Below, piece after piece: positions 9,343 through 17,647 of a stretch of 64,000 bases of DNA. Under the pieces are notes generated by a model. The model was not told where the DNA came from. It saw only the letters and a list, made by a program, of their open reading frames with translations, and did not search any database. How positions within the stretch are numbered: the stretch's first letter is position 1; each line of letters opens with the position of its first letter. The translations under genes were made by a program, and so were the position numbers. Source of the stretch: Microvirga arsenatis (GTDB taxonomy: Bacteria; Pseudomonadota; Alphaproteobacteria; Rhizobiales; Beijerinckiaceae); assembly GCF_009910705.1 (NCBI RefSeq), contig NZ_JAAAXJ010000002.1, positions 124,001-188,000 on the forward strand. The letters are read 5' to 3'.

Positions 9343-10223
9343 CAGTACTGCACCTTGCGCTCGACGTAACGGAACTGGATGGCCGTGAGGCCGATGACGA
9401 TCAGCATCAGGATCACCGATTGCGCGGCCGAACTGCCGAGATCGCCGCCGAGACGTCCGTCCGAATAGACCTTGTAGACGAGGGTCGTGGTCTGGCCCGC
9501 GGGGCCGCCGCCGGTGACGGCGTCGATGGTGCCGAAGGTCTCGAAGAACACGTAGACGACGGTCACCACGATGAGGAAGAAGGTGGTGGGGGACAGGAGC
9601 GGAAAGACGATCGTCCAGAAGCGCCGCAGGGGCCCCGCTCCGTCGATGGCGGCCGCCTCGATCACGCTCTTCGGGATCGCCTGCAGCCCGGCCAGGAAGA
9701 ACAGGAAGTTGTAGCTGATCTGCTTCCATGTCGCCGCGAACACGAGCAGGATCATGGCGTGGTTGGCGTTCAGCATCGGGTTCCAGTCGATCCCCATCGT
9801 CTTGATCGGCCGCGACACCATGCCGAGCGTGGGATGGAACATGAAGATCCACAGAACGCCCGCGATGGCGGGAGCCACCGCATAGGGCCAGATGAGCAGG
9901 GTCTTGTAGCCTTGCCCGAAGCGCAGCTGCTTGTCGGCCTGGCTCGCCAGGAGCAGGGCGCAGGAGAGCGAGAGAATGGCCACCGCCGTGGAGAACACGG
10001 CCGTCGTAACCATGGCCCGGTAATATTCGGGCTGCTCGAAGAGGGTGCGGTAATTCTCGAAGCCGACGAACTCGCTCGACAGGCCGAACGCATCCTCGAG
10101 GAGAAAGGACTGCCAGATCGCCTGCGATGCCGGCCAGTAGAAGAAGATGAATGTGATCGCCAACTGCGGCAGGAGCAGCAGGTAAGGCAGAGTCTTACTC
10201 GAAAAAATCGCTCTTTTTTCCAT
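9342..10223 (-). CDS. ugpA: sn-Glycerol-3-phosphate ABC transporter permease
   Basis: A 293-residue inner-membrane permease that pairs with UgpE. The N-terminus ([19 protein letters not shown]) is the first helix of a CUT1 permease, and the EAA loop appears as [17 protein letters not shown]. The ATG at 10223 gives the standard length; an in-frame start 16 codons upstream would add a Gly/Pro-rich, unconserved stretch. The ribosome site ahead of 10223 is weak. It follows ugpB by 129 bases, a spacer that contains a hairpin. Confidence 0.9.
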   Translation of the reverse strand: MEKRAIFSSKTLPYLLLLPQLAITFIFFYWPASQAIWQSFLLEDAFGLSSEFVGFENYRTLFEQPEYYRAMVTTAVFSTAVAILSLSCALLLASQADKQLRFGQGYKTLLIWPYAVAPAIAGVLWIFMFHPTLGMVSRPIKTMGIDWNPMLNANHAMILLVFAATWKQISYNFLFFLAGLQAIPKSVIEAAAIDGAGPLRRFWTIVFPLLSPTTFFLIVVTVVYVFFETFGTIDAVTGGGPAGQTTTLVYKVYSDGRLGGDLGSSAAQSVILMLIVIGLTAIQFRYVERKVQY

Positions 10224-10302
10224 AGCGCTCAAGTCACCCGGGCAAAACCTGCCGGGACCGACTCCTCCCACTCGCAGGCTATTCTTGTCGTTCTTATAAG
10301 AT

Positions 10303-10333
10303 CATCCCGGGCAGCCGGCAGCCACCCGGGATG
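10303..10333. promoter_or_regulatory. Hairpin between ugpB and ugpA
   Basis: CATCCCGGG and CCCGGGATG form a 9-bp stem with a 13-base loop and no T-run. It lies just after the binding-protein gene. Such structures often protect the upstream mRNA and lower expression of the permease genes; it is also related in sequence to the family E repeat arms. Confidence 0.6.
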
Positions 10334-10352
10334 AGGGACTCACTGGTCGGTC

Positions 10353-11663
10353 TTAGCGGCTGACGGTGCGCTCGAACTGGCGCAGCATCTGGTTGCCGCG
10401 GTTCACGGCCGCGTCGAGGGCGTCCTTCGCAGACTTCTGGCCGGCGAGCGCCGCCTCGATCTCCTCGGACCACACGTCACGCAGCTGCACCATGTTGCCG
10501 AAGCGCAGACCGCGGGAGTTCTCGGTCGGCTCCTTGTTGGTCAGCTCGAGGAGAGGCGTCTGGACGATCGGGTTCTTCTCGTAGAAGCCCGAAGCCTTGG
10601 TCTTCTCGTAGGCCGCCTTGGTGATCGGGAGATAGCCCGATTCCTGGTGCAGCTTGGCCTGGCGGTCGGTGTCCGACAGGAAGGCGAAGAACTTGGCCAC
10701 GCCCTTGTACTCTTCAGGCTTCTTGCCGCCCATGACCCAGAGCGAGGCGCCGCCGATGATGGAGTTCTGCGGGGCGCCCGGCACGTCCGGGTAATACGGC
10801 ATCGGAGCCGAGGTGTAGTCGAACTTCGCGTTCGCCCTCACGTTGCCGTAGAAGCCCGACGAGTTGAGGAAGATGGCGCATTCGCCCGAGGTGAAGCGGC
10901 CTTCGCTCCTGGAGTCGCGGCCGGAATAGTCGAAGGTCTTGTCCTTCTGCAGATCGACGAGGTTCTGCAGGTGCTTCACGTGAAGCGGCGAGTTGAACTT
11001 CAGCTCGGTGTCGAAGCCGTCGAGGCCGTTCGCCTTGGTGCCCATGGGCACGTTGTGCCAGGCCGAGAACTGCTCGATCATCGCCCAGGTGATCCAGGCC
11101 GAGCTGAAGCCGCAGGTCTCGTGACCGGCCGCCTTGAGCTTCTTGGCCGCGTCGAACACTTCCGGCCAGGTCTTCGGGATCCCGTTGACGCCCGCCTTCT
11201 TCAGCTCGTCCCTGTTGACCCACATGACCATGGAGGACGAGTTGAACGGGAAGGAGAGCATCTCGCCCTTGGCGGTGGAGTAGTAGCCCGTGATGGTGGG
11301 CAGATAGGCCTGCGGATCGAACTTCTCGCCGGCTTCCTTCATCATCTCGTGGACCGGCTTGATCGCGCCGCGGGCGGCCATCATGGTGGCGGTGCCGACT
11401 TCGAAGACCTGCAGGATGTGGGGAGCGTTGCCGGCGCGGAAGGCGGCGATGCCGGCGTTCATGTTGTCGGCATAGGTGCCCTTGTAGGTCGGGATGACCT
11501 TGTAGTCCTTCTGGCTCGCGTTGAACTCCTCGGACAGCCTGTTGATGATATCGTTGTTGGCGCCGGTCATGGCGTGCCACCAGTGGATCTCGGTCTGGGC
11601 GAAGGCCGAGGTGCTCGTCGCCAGGCCGATGGCCAGGGCGCCGAGAAGGGACTTCTTCATCAT
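10353..11663 (-). CDS. ugpB: sn-Glycerol-3-phosphate ABC transporter, substrate-binding protein
   Basis: A 436-residue periplasmic binding protein with a signal peptide (about residues 1-22, ending TSAFA). The mature N-terminus TEIHWWHAMTG is characteristic of UgpB, as are the Trp-rich WITWAMIEQFSAWH segment and the SLWVMGG region. Of several clustered in-frame ATGs (11678, 11669, 11663, 11660), 11663 has the best ribosome site (GGGAGA, six bases away). First gene of the operon and directly downstream of three Pho repeats, implying phosphate-starvation control. Confidence 0.92.
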   Translation of the reverse strand: MMKKSLLGALAIGLATSTSAFAQTEIHWWHAMTGANNDIINRLSEEFNASQKDYKVIPTYKGTYADNMNAGIAAFRAGNAPHILQVFEVGTATMMAARGAIKPVHEMMKEAGEKFDPQAYLPTITGYYSTAKGEMLSFPFNSSSMVMWVNRDELKKAGVNGIPKTWPEVFDAAKKLKAAGHETCGFSSAWITWAMIEQFSAWHNVPMGTKANGLDGFDTELKFNSPLHVKHLQNLVDLQKDKTFDYSGRDSRSEGRFTSGECAIFLNSSGFYGNVRANAKFDYTSAPMPYYPDVPGAPQNSIIGGASLWVMGGKKPEEYKGVAKFFAFLSDTDRQAKLHQESGYLPITKAAYEKTKASGFYEKNPIVQTPLLELTNKEPTENSRGLRFGNMVQLRDVWSEEIEAALAGQKSAKDALDAAVNRGNQMLRQFERTVSR

Positions 11664-11730
11664 TCTCATCTCTCCCATATCATCCCGTCTGGGACGTTCT
11701 TGTCGTTCATCACCCCTGCGTTAAGCCCGG

Positions 11731-11759
11731 ATGACGGTTCTATGACGAAACCATGACAA
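11731..11759 (-). promoter_or_regulatory. Pho box (three PhoB half-sites) upstream of ugpB
   Basis: On the minus strand three copies of a 7-mer, TTGTCAT, TCGTCAT and CCGTCAT, are separated by 4-base spacers and repeat every 11 bases (11759-11753, 11748-11742, 11737-11731). This is the geometry of PhoB binding sites (consensus CTGTCAT-N4 repeats). A CTTAAC about six bases downstream may be the -10 element. Confidence 0.85.
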
Positions 11760-11870
11760 TCATAGCCGGCTTCAAAATGGAAGCCCTTTCATCCAAAAGG
11801 CTTAATGGCGGCGCCCGGGAACAGGGCGGAGAGCCTCTTCGTTGGGAGAGTAACCATAGGTGAGAGACCC

Positions 11871-12593
11871 ATGCCCCAGATGATCGCAGCTCTCTTCAGC
11901 GACCCCGCCCAGGCCAGCCAGGCTCTTCAGGCCCTGCTCCAGACAGGCATCGCCCAGCACCGGATCGTGGCCGTCGGGAACGAGGACGCCCGGGAGATCT
12001 CCTCGATCTCCGGGTTCCGCACCCTCTCGGCCCGGGACGATTCCCTGGAGGCGCTCCACGACCTGAACCTGCCCGATGCCGACCGGCGGCTCTTCGAGCA
12101 GGGGCTTCACCGGGGCTGCACCCTGATCGCCGCGCAGGTCGAACGGGACAATGCCGAGGAAGCCGTGCGCGTGCTCGAGATGTTCAGCCCCGTGGATCTC
12201 GACGGCAGCAGCCGGGAATGGCTCGGGAGCAACGACTCCGATCAGGCCGGAGCCGATGCCGGTGCGCCGCTCGGCGCCGGGATCACCGGCGGCTCGGGCA
12301 GCGGCACGACCACCGCGGGCACCCTGCCCGGCATGGGCCTGATGGCGGAGGGCGCGGACGATCTCGGCACCACGGATCTGAGAACGGACGAGTTCGCCCA
12401 GTCCAACCAGGGCTCGAGCACGACAATCGGCACCGGCGCCCGCCGCAGCGACGAGCGCGCCGATCGCGAAGGTGTGAACGAGCTGGCCGTGGACACCCGG
12501 CCTTCGCCGGATCAGCCCGGCCTCATGCAGCGCCACATGAACCGGGGCGGCCGCATCTGGGCCTACCGCACCTCCGACGAGACGGGCCTTTAA
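11871..12593 (+). CDS. General-stress-protein 17M-like protein
   Basis: A 240-residue protein. The first 100 residues (PQMIAALFSDPAQASQALQA, later LFEQGLHRGCTLIAAQV) resemble the general stress protein 17M-like domain that often precedes YsnF/DUF2382 domains. The remainder is Gly/Ser/Thr/Asp-rich low complexity (about residues 130-215) with a basic tail RHMNRGGRIWAYR. No signal peptide is seen. The ATG at 11871 follows AGGTGAG; the 22 codons upstream are open but overlap the promoter region. Function unknown; a role in stress is a guess from the domain. Confidence 0.65.
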   Translation: MPQMIAALFSDPAQASQALQALLQTGIAQHRIVAVGNEDAREISSISGFRTLSARDDSLEALHDLNLPDADRRLFEQGLHRGCTLIAAQVERDNAEEAVRVLEMFSPVDLDGSSREWLGSNDSDQAGADAGAPLGAGITGGSGSGTTTAGTLPGMGLMAEGADDLGTTDLRTDEFAQSNQGSSTTIGTGARRSDERADREGVNELAVDTRPSPDQPGLMQRHMNRGGRIWAYRTSDETGL

Positions 12594-12611
12594 GGCTTGC
12601 CGACAAAACAC

Positions 12612-12722
12612 CCCTCATCCTGAGGAGCAGCCGTGAGGCTGCGTCTCGAAGGAGGATCCAGAGGGCGCCGGAGACGCCTCGTCCTTCGAGCCGCGAGCAG
12701 GCTCGCTCCTCGAGACGAGGCT
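12612..12722. repeat. Dispersed palindromic repeat, family B, copy 1
   Basis: Begins CCCTCATCCTGAGGAGC, a short hairpin, and contains the paired segments CGTCTCGAAGGAGGATCC and CCTCGTCCTTCGAG. A second copy is at 50245-50352. It lies between two convergent genes. Confidence 0.8.
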
Positions 12723-12744
12723 TATGGCGTGCTTGTCGGGCGCT

Positions 12745-13953
12745 CTAGATGACATTCCGCTCGAGGAGCGGCCGGGTGGCGAGCACCCGCTCGTAGCCCA
12801 GATCCGACAGGTCGAGGGTGCGGTAGCCGCCGTGCACGATGAGCTCGGCCAGGCCCCGCCCCACCGCCGGGGCCTGCTGCAGGCCGTGGCCCGAGAAGCC
12901 GTTGCACAGGTAGAAATTCGCAAGCTCCCCGGCCGGGCCGATGATGGCGTTGTGGTCGAGCAGGCACATGTCGTAGGGGCCCGACCACGCCCGGCCGGGG
13001 CGGATCGCCTCGAAGGCCGGCACGCGATGGGCCAGCGAGGGCCAGATGAACTCCTCGAAGAAGGAATGGTCGATCTCTTGGGATCCCGGATCCTCGTCCG
13101 ACCAGTCGGGATCCATCTCCGCCTCCGGCGAGGCGCCGCAGATGAAGTGCCCCTCGCCCTCCGGCCGCACATAGGCGCCGGAGGTGTCGATGAGCAGCGG
13201 GCAGTTCGGCACGGGCTCCCGGCAGGAGAAGGTGAACACGTAGCGGCGCTTGGCCTGGACCGGGATCGACACCTCGGCCATCGCGGCCAGCGCACGGCCG
13301 CCGGAGCCGGCGCAGTTGACGAGCGCGCCGCAGGCGATGCGCGTGCCGTCCTTGAGGCGCACGGCGACGATCCGGCCGCCCTCCCGCTCCACGGCGGCCA
13401 CCTCGCCCTTCACGTATTCGGCCCCGAGCGCGCGCGCCTTCTTGCGGAAGGCCTGGAGCAGGCCCCAGCCGTCGAACCAGCCCTCGCCCGAGCGGCCCCA
13501 GGTGCCGGCCGAGAGATCTTCCACGTTGAGCCAGGGAAAGCGGCTTTTCAGCTCGTCCGGCTTCAGGAACAGGATGTCGGCGCCCTCGGCCGCCTGCAGC
13601 GCCTGGTTCTCGCGCAGAACCTGCTCGCCCGCCTCCGACGCGCAATAGAGGTAGCCGGCCTCCTTGAGCCCAATCTCCGGCCGCTCGCCCTCGACCTCGA
13701 GATGATCGCCGATGCTGCGCAGGAACTGGATCCCATAAAGCGAGATGCGGATGTTCACCGCGCTGGAATATTGCTGCCGGATCGAGGCGGCCGAGAGCGC
13801 CGAGGCCGAAAGCTGGTAGGTCGGGTCCTTCTCGACGACGACGACGCGCCCCTTGAAGCCGGAATCGGCGAGCAGGTGATAGGCGGCGGAGGAGCCCATG
13901 ACGGCGCCGCCGACGATCACGACATCGGCTGAGAGGGAGGTAGCTGGGGTCAT
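12745..13953 (-). CDS. FAD-dependent oxidoreductase (DAO family)
   Basis: A 402-residue cytoplasmic flavoenzyme of the D-amino-acid-oxidase/sarcosine dehydrogenase superfamily. The N-terminal Rossmann motif VVIVGGAVMGSSAAYHL (about residues 10-26) binds FAD; a C-terminal GFSGHGLQQAPAVGRGLAELI segment closes the FAD site. The ATG overlaps the stop of the Lrp gene as ATGA, so the two are co-transcribed. Its neighbours (saccharopine dehydrogenase, ALDH7) suggest a lysine-related secondary amine such as saccharopine or pipecolate as substrate. This is inference; the family also includes glycine and dimethylglycine oxidases. Confidence 0.8.
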   Translation of the reverse strand: MTPATSLSADVVIVGGAVMGSSAAYHLLADSGFKGRVVVVEKDPTYQLSASALSAASIRQQYSSAVNIRISLYGIQFLRSIGDHLEVEGERPEIGLKEAGYLYCASEAGEQVLRENQALQAAEGADILFLKPDELKSRFPWLNVEDLSAGTWGRSGEGWFDGWGLLQAFRKKARALGAEYVKGEVAAVEREGGRIVAVRLKDGTRIACGALVNCAGSGGRALAAMAEVSIPVQAKRRYVFTFSCREPVPNCPLLIDTSGAYVRPEGEGHFICGASPEAEMDPDWSDEDPGSQEIDHSFFEEFIWPSLAHRVPAFEAIRPGRAWSGPYDMCLLDHNAIIGPAGELANFYLCNGFSGHGLQQAPAVGRGLAELIVHGGYRTLDLSDLGYERVLATRPLLERNVI

Positions 13954-14378
13954 CGTTCGAACTTCGTTGAGAGGATGATGGAGGATTGGGTGCGCTCGAC
14001 GCCCTCGAGGGCGCCGATCCGGTCGATGGCGGCGTCGAGGGAGGGGACGTCCTGAGCCTCTACCACCGCCAGGAGATCGAAGACACCTGCAACCGAATGA
14101 AGCGCGCGCAATTCAGGCATGCGCTGAAGCGCCGACACCACGCCGGCGGAAGCCTTGGGCGCGACCACGATGGTGACATGCGCCCGCACCATGCGGCTCG
14201 AAACCTCCTCCGCGAGGCGCAGGGTGTAGCCGGCGATCACGCCCCGGCGCTCCAGGCTCTCCACCCGCGCCTGGACGGTGGTGCGGGAGAGCCCCAGGCG
14301 CCGGGCGGCCTCCGCGTGGCCGATGCGGGCGTTCTCCCGCAGGAGGGCGATCAGGGCGCGATCCGTGGCATCGAGCAT
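13950..14378 (-). CDS. Lrp/AsnC family transcriptional regulator
   Basis: A 142-residue regulator with an N-terminal winged HTH (DATDRALIALLRENARIGHAEAARRLGLSRTTVQARVESLERRGVI, residues 3-48) and a C-terminal RAM ligand-binding domain. The frame is open 57 codons upstream, but the ATG at 14378 matches the family start. It diverges from the saccharopine dehydrogenase gene with 115 bases between and is coupled to the FAD oxidoreductase, so it is probably a lysine-responsive local regulator. Related Lrp proteins accompany bacterial saccharopine-pathway genes. Confidence 0.88.
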   Translation of the reverse strand: MLDATDRALIALLRENARIGHAEAARRLGLSRTTVQARVESLERRGVIAGYTLRLAEEVSSRMVRAHVTIVVAPKASAGVVSALQRMPELRALHSVAGVFDLLAVVEAQDVPSLDAAIDRIGALEGVERTQSSIILSTKFER

Positions 14379-14493
14379 CGTTTTGACCAGTTGAAACGGC
14401 GATCTGCCGAAAACTACCTGTCTTGTCGTCAGCTTGTCTATGGCGTTCTGCAGCGCCCTGCCTTTTTCTGACCTTGATTTCAGGAGGTTACGA

Positions 14494-15627
14494 ATGCACT
14501 CGATTCTCGTCATCGGCGCCGGCAAGATCGGCTCCACCATTGTCGACATGCTCCACGAGACCGGCGACTACCGCGTCACCGTCGCGGACGCCTCCGCCGC
14601 CGCGCTGGAAGCCGTCGCCCGGGATGGCGTCCAAACGATCCAGCTCGACTTCAATGACGCGGTCGCCCTGCAGAACGCCCTCAAGGGGCATTACGCCGTG
14701 CTCAGCGCGGCGCCCTACCACCTGACCGGCCACGTGGCCCAGGCCGCGCGCCTTGCCGACGTCAACTATTTCGACCTCACCGAGGACGTGGCCACCACGC
14801 GCATGGTGAAGGAACTGGCGGAGGGCGCGACGACCGCCTTCGTGCCCCAGTGCGGGCTAGCCCCCGGCTTCATCTCCATCGTGGCGCACGACATCGCGAG
14901 CCGCTTCGACAAGCTCGACACGGTGCGCCTGCGCGTCGGCGCCCTGCCGCAATACCCCTCGAACGCCCTGTCCTACAACCTCACCTGGAGCACGGACGGC
15001 GTCATCAACGAATACATCGAGCGCTGCGAGGCGGTGGTCGACGGCAAGCTGCGCGAGGTTCCGGCCATGGAGGAGCTGGAGGAGTTCTCCCTCGACGGCA
15101 CCCGCTACGAGGCCTTCAACACCTCCGGCGGCCTCGGCACCCTGTGCGAGACGCTTCAAGGCAAGGTGCGCAACCTGAACTACAAGACCATCCGCTATCC
15201 CGGCCATTGCGCCCTCATGCGCGTGCTGCTCAACGACCTGGGCTTACGCAACCGCCGCGAGGTCCTGAAGGACATCCTCGAGAACGCGGTGCCCGCCACC
15301 ATGCAGGACATGGTCATCGTGTTCGTGACCGTGACCGGCGAACGCGGCGGCCGCTACGTGCAGGAGACCTATGCCCGCAGCATCTACGGTCAGAAGGTGG
15401 CAGGCCAGCAGCGCACCGCCATCCAGGTGACCACCGCCGCCGGCATCTGCGCCATGCTCGACCTTCTGGTCGAGGGCAAGCTGCCGGGCCAGGGCTTCGT
15501 GCGCCAGGAGGAGATCGACCTCGACACCTTCCTCGCCAACCGCTTCGGCCGGGTCTATGCCGGCGAGCGCCTGGACGAGGGCCACGAGCCGGCGGCGAAG
15601 AACATCCGCCTCGACGCGGTGGCGTGA
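14494..15627 (+). CDS. Saccharopine dehydrogenase family protein
   Basis: A 377-residue protein starting ILVIGAGKIGSTIVDML (residues 4-20), the NAD(P)-binding fold of saccharopine dehydrogenase. Conserved VPQCGLAPGFISI follows near residues 119-131. It would oxidise saccharopine to glutamate and aminoadipate semialdehyde. An ideal AGGAGG precedes the ATG at 14494; an open frame upstream to 14434 is not conserved. The ALDH7-type dehydrogenase downstream would take the semialdehyde onward. No lysine-ketoglutarate reductase is present in the window, so the saccharopine source is unexplained. Confidence 0.85.
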   Translation: MHSILVIGAGKIGSTIVDMLHETGDYRVTVADASAAALEAVARDGVQTIQLDFNDAVALQNALKGHYAVLSAAPYHLTGHVAQAARLADVNYFDLTEDVATTRMVKELAEGATTAFVPQCGLAPGFISIVAHDIASRFDKLDTVRLRVGALPQYPSNALSYNLTWSTDGVINEYIERCEAVVDGKLREVPAMEELEEFSLDGTRYEAFNTSGGLGTLCETLQGKVRNLNYKTIRYPGHCALMRVLLNDLGLRNRREVLKDILENAVPATMQDMVIVFVTVTGERGGRYVQETYARSIYGQKVAGQQRTAIQVTTAAGICAMLDLLVEGKLPGQGFVRQEEIDLDTFLANRFGRVYAGERLDEGHEPAAKNIRLDAVA

Positions 15628-15670
15628 GGAACAAGTGAAGCGCCTGTTTAGACCGGGTGCAGAACTCTTC

Positions 15671-15824
15671 CCTCCCCCTTGCGGGGAGGGGCAGGGGTGG
15701 GGGTCGTAAAGCTGGAACGAGAAGCGAGCAATGGTTTCACGCAGGGTCCTGCCAGCGCCTCACAAAGCAGTCCCTCACCCGGTCGTTCCACCCCCACCTC
15801 CAACTCCTCCCCGCAAGGGGGAGG
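15671..15824. repeat. Palindromic repeat, family C, copy 2
   Basis: Inverted 20-base arms at 15671-15690 and 15805-15824 (19 of 20 complementary) with inner GGTGGGGGTCG / CCACCCCCACC. It occupies the middle of the 392-base gap 15628-16019; the rest of the gap presumably holds the promoter of the next gene, but I see no clear hexamers. Confidence 0.8.
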
Positions 15825-16019
15825 AGGGCAGGTTGCGGCCTACTGCACCTTGCTCAGCTTCTTACCAAAACCGCATGACCCTATTCGGGAAAAGCAGTTC
15901 CCTGCTCATCCGAAAATGCTTTAAGACGGTGGCCTGACAGCCGCCGTCGTTTCGTTCCAAGGACAAGCGCCGGCCAGGGCTCCATGCCGAGCCTTAAGCC
16001 CGCATCGAGGGAGATCATC

Positions 16020-17570
16020 ATGACCGCGAGCCTGAAACCCGTATCCGCCGCGCCCACCTCCGTTGCGGAGGAGGCCCGCGCCATTCTCGCGCGCCTCGGC
16101 GTGCCGGAGAGCGCCTTCGCGTCCGGCGGCCGCCCGGCCCGTTCCCCGATCACCGGCGAGGTGATCGCCCATGTGCGCGAGACCACCCCGGAGGAGGCCA
16201 AGGCCGCCATCGGCCGGGCGGACGCCGCCTTCAAGGCCTGGCGCAGGATCCCGGCGCCCAAGCGCGGCGAGTTCATCCGGCTGCTCGGCGAGGAGCTGCG
16301 CGCCGCCAAGGAGGATCTCGGCCGCCTCGTGACCCTGGAGGCCGGCAAGATCGTCTCCGAAGGCCTCGGCGAGGTGCAGGAGATGATCGACATCTGCGAT
16401 TTCGCCGTCGGCCTCTCGCGCCAGCTCTACGGCCTGACCATCGCCACCGAGCGCGCCGATCACCGCATGATGGAGACCTGGCATCCGCTCGGCGTCTGCG
16501 GCGTGATCTCCGCCTTCAACTTCCCCGTCGCCGTGTGGTCCTGGAACGCGGCGCTCGCGCTCGTGTGCGGCGACAGCGTGGTCTGGAAGCCTTCGGAAAA
16601 GACCCTGCTCACGGCGCTCGCCACCCACGCCATCGTGGAGCGCGCGGCGAAGCGCTACGGCGGCGTGCCGGAAGGCCTGTGCGAGGTGATCCTCGGCGGC
16701 CGCGAGATCGGCGAGATCCTGGTCGAGGACCACCGTGTGCCGGTTCTCTCCGCCACCGGCTCCACCGCCATGGGCCGTCAGGTCGGCCCGAAGCTCGCGG
16801 AACGCTTCGCCCGCGCGATCCTGGAGCTCGGCGGCAACAACGCCGCCATCGTGGCGCCCTCCGCCGATCTCGACCTCGCGCTGCGCGGCATTGCGTTTGC
16901 GGCCATGGGCACGGCGGGCCAGCGCTGCACCACGCTGCGCCGCCTCTTCGTGCACGAGAGCGTCTACGACCAGCTCGTGCCGCGCCTGATCAAGGTCTAT
17001 GGCAGCGTGAAGATCGGCGATCCGCGCGAGCCCGGCACCCTCGTCGGCCCGCTGATCGACCAGGCTGCCTTCGACGGCATGGAGCGCGCGCTGGATGAGG
17101 CCCGCGCGGCCGGCGGCACGGTGCATGGCGGCGGACGCTACACGGATGTGGCGGGCGAGGGCGTCTATGCCCGTCCCGCCCTCGTCGAGATGCCGAGCCA
17201 GACCGGCCCGGTGACCCGCGAGACCTTCGCGCCGATCCTCTACGTGATGCGCTACAAGGACTTCGACGAGGCGATCGAACTGCACAACGCGGTGGGCGCC
17301 GGCCTCTCATCCTCGATCTTCACCCTCAACATCCGCGAGGCCGAGGCCTTCATCTCGGCGGCGGGCTCGGATTGCGGCATCGCCAACGTGAATATCGGCC
17401 CCTCCGGCGCCGAGATCGGCGGCGCCTTCGGCGGCGAGAAGGAGACGGGCGGCGGCCGCGAGTCGGGCTCGGATGCCTGGAAAGCCTACATGCGCCGCGC
17501 CACCAACACGATCAACTACGGCAACACGCTTCCCCTCGCCCAGGGCGTGAAGTTCGACGTGGACGCCTGA
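16020..17570 (+). CDS. amaB: ALDH7-type aldehyde dehydrogenase (aminoadipate-semialdehyde dehydrogenase)
   Basis: A 516-residue NAD-dependent aldehyde dehydrogenase. Catalytic Cys is in AGQRCTTLRR and catalytic Glu in LELGGNNAAIV. The NVNIGPSGAEIGGAFGGEKETGGGRESGSDAWK segment region near the C-terminus is the hallmark of the ALDH7 (antiquitin/AmaB) subfamily, which oxidises 2-aminoadipate-6-semialdehyde in lysine breakdown. The ATG at 16020 has GAGGGAG upstream; twelve further codons are open ahead of it. An intrinsic terminator follows. It fits with the saccharopine dehydrogenase just upstream. Confidence 0.88.
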   Translation: MTASLKPVSAAPTSVAEEARAILARLGVPESAFASGGRPARSPITGEVIAHVRETTPEEAKAAIGRADAAFKAWRRIPAPKRGEFIRLLGEELRAAKEDLGRLVTLEAGKIVSEGLGEVQEMIDICDFAVGLSRQLYGLTIATERADHRMMETWHPLGVCGVISAFNFPVAVWSWNAALALVCGDSVVWKPSEKTLLTALATHAIVERAAKRYGGVPEGLCEVILGGREIGEILVEDHRVPVLSATGSTAMGRQVGPKLAERFARAILELGGNNAAIVAPSADLDLALRGIAFAAMGTAGQRCTTLRRLFVHESVYDQLVPRLIKVYGSVKIGDPREPGTLVGPLIDQAAFDGMERALDEARAAGGTVHGGGRYTDVAGEGVYARPALVEMPSQTGPVTRETFAPILYVMRYKDFDEAIELHNAVGAGLSSSIFTLNIREAEAFISAAGSDCGIANVNIGPSGAEIGGAFGGEKETGGGRESGSDAWKAYMRRATNTINYGNTLPLAQGVKFDVDA

Positions 17571-17587
17571 CCGTCTTAAAACACACG

Positions 17588-17613
17588 CGGAGGGCGAGAT
17601 GCCCTCCGTTTTT
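17588..17613 (+). terminator. Intrinsic terminator after amaB
   Basis: Stem CGGAGGGC/GCCCTCCG with a five-base loop followed by TTTTT. It lies 18 bases after the stop codon. Confidence 0.9.
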
Positions 17614-17647
17614 CTATGCAGATCCATTCTCACATCGCGAGCCTTCC

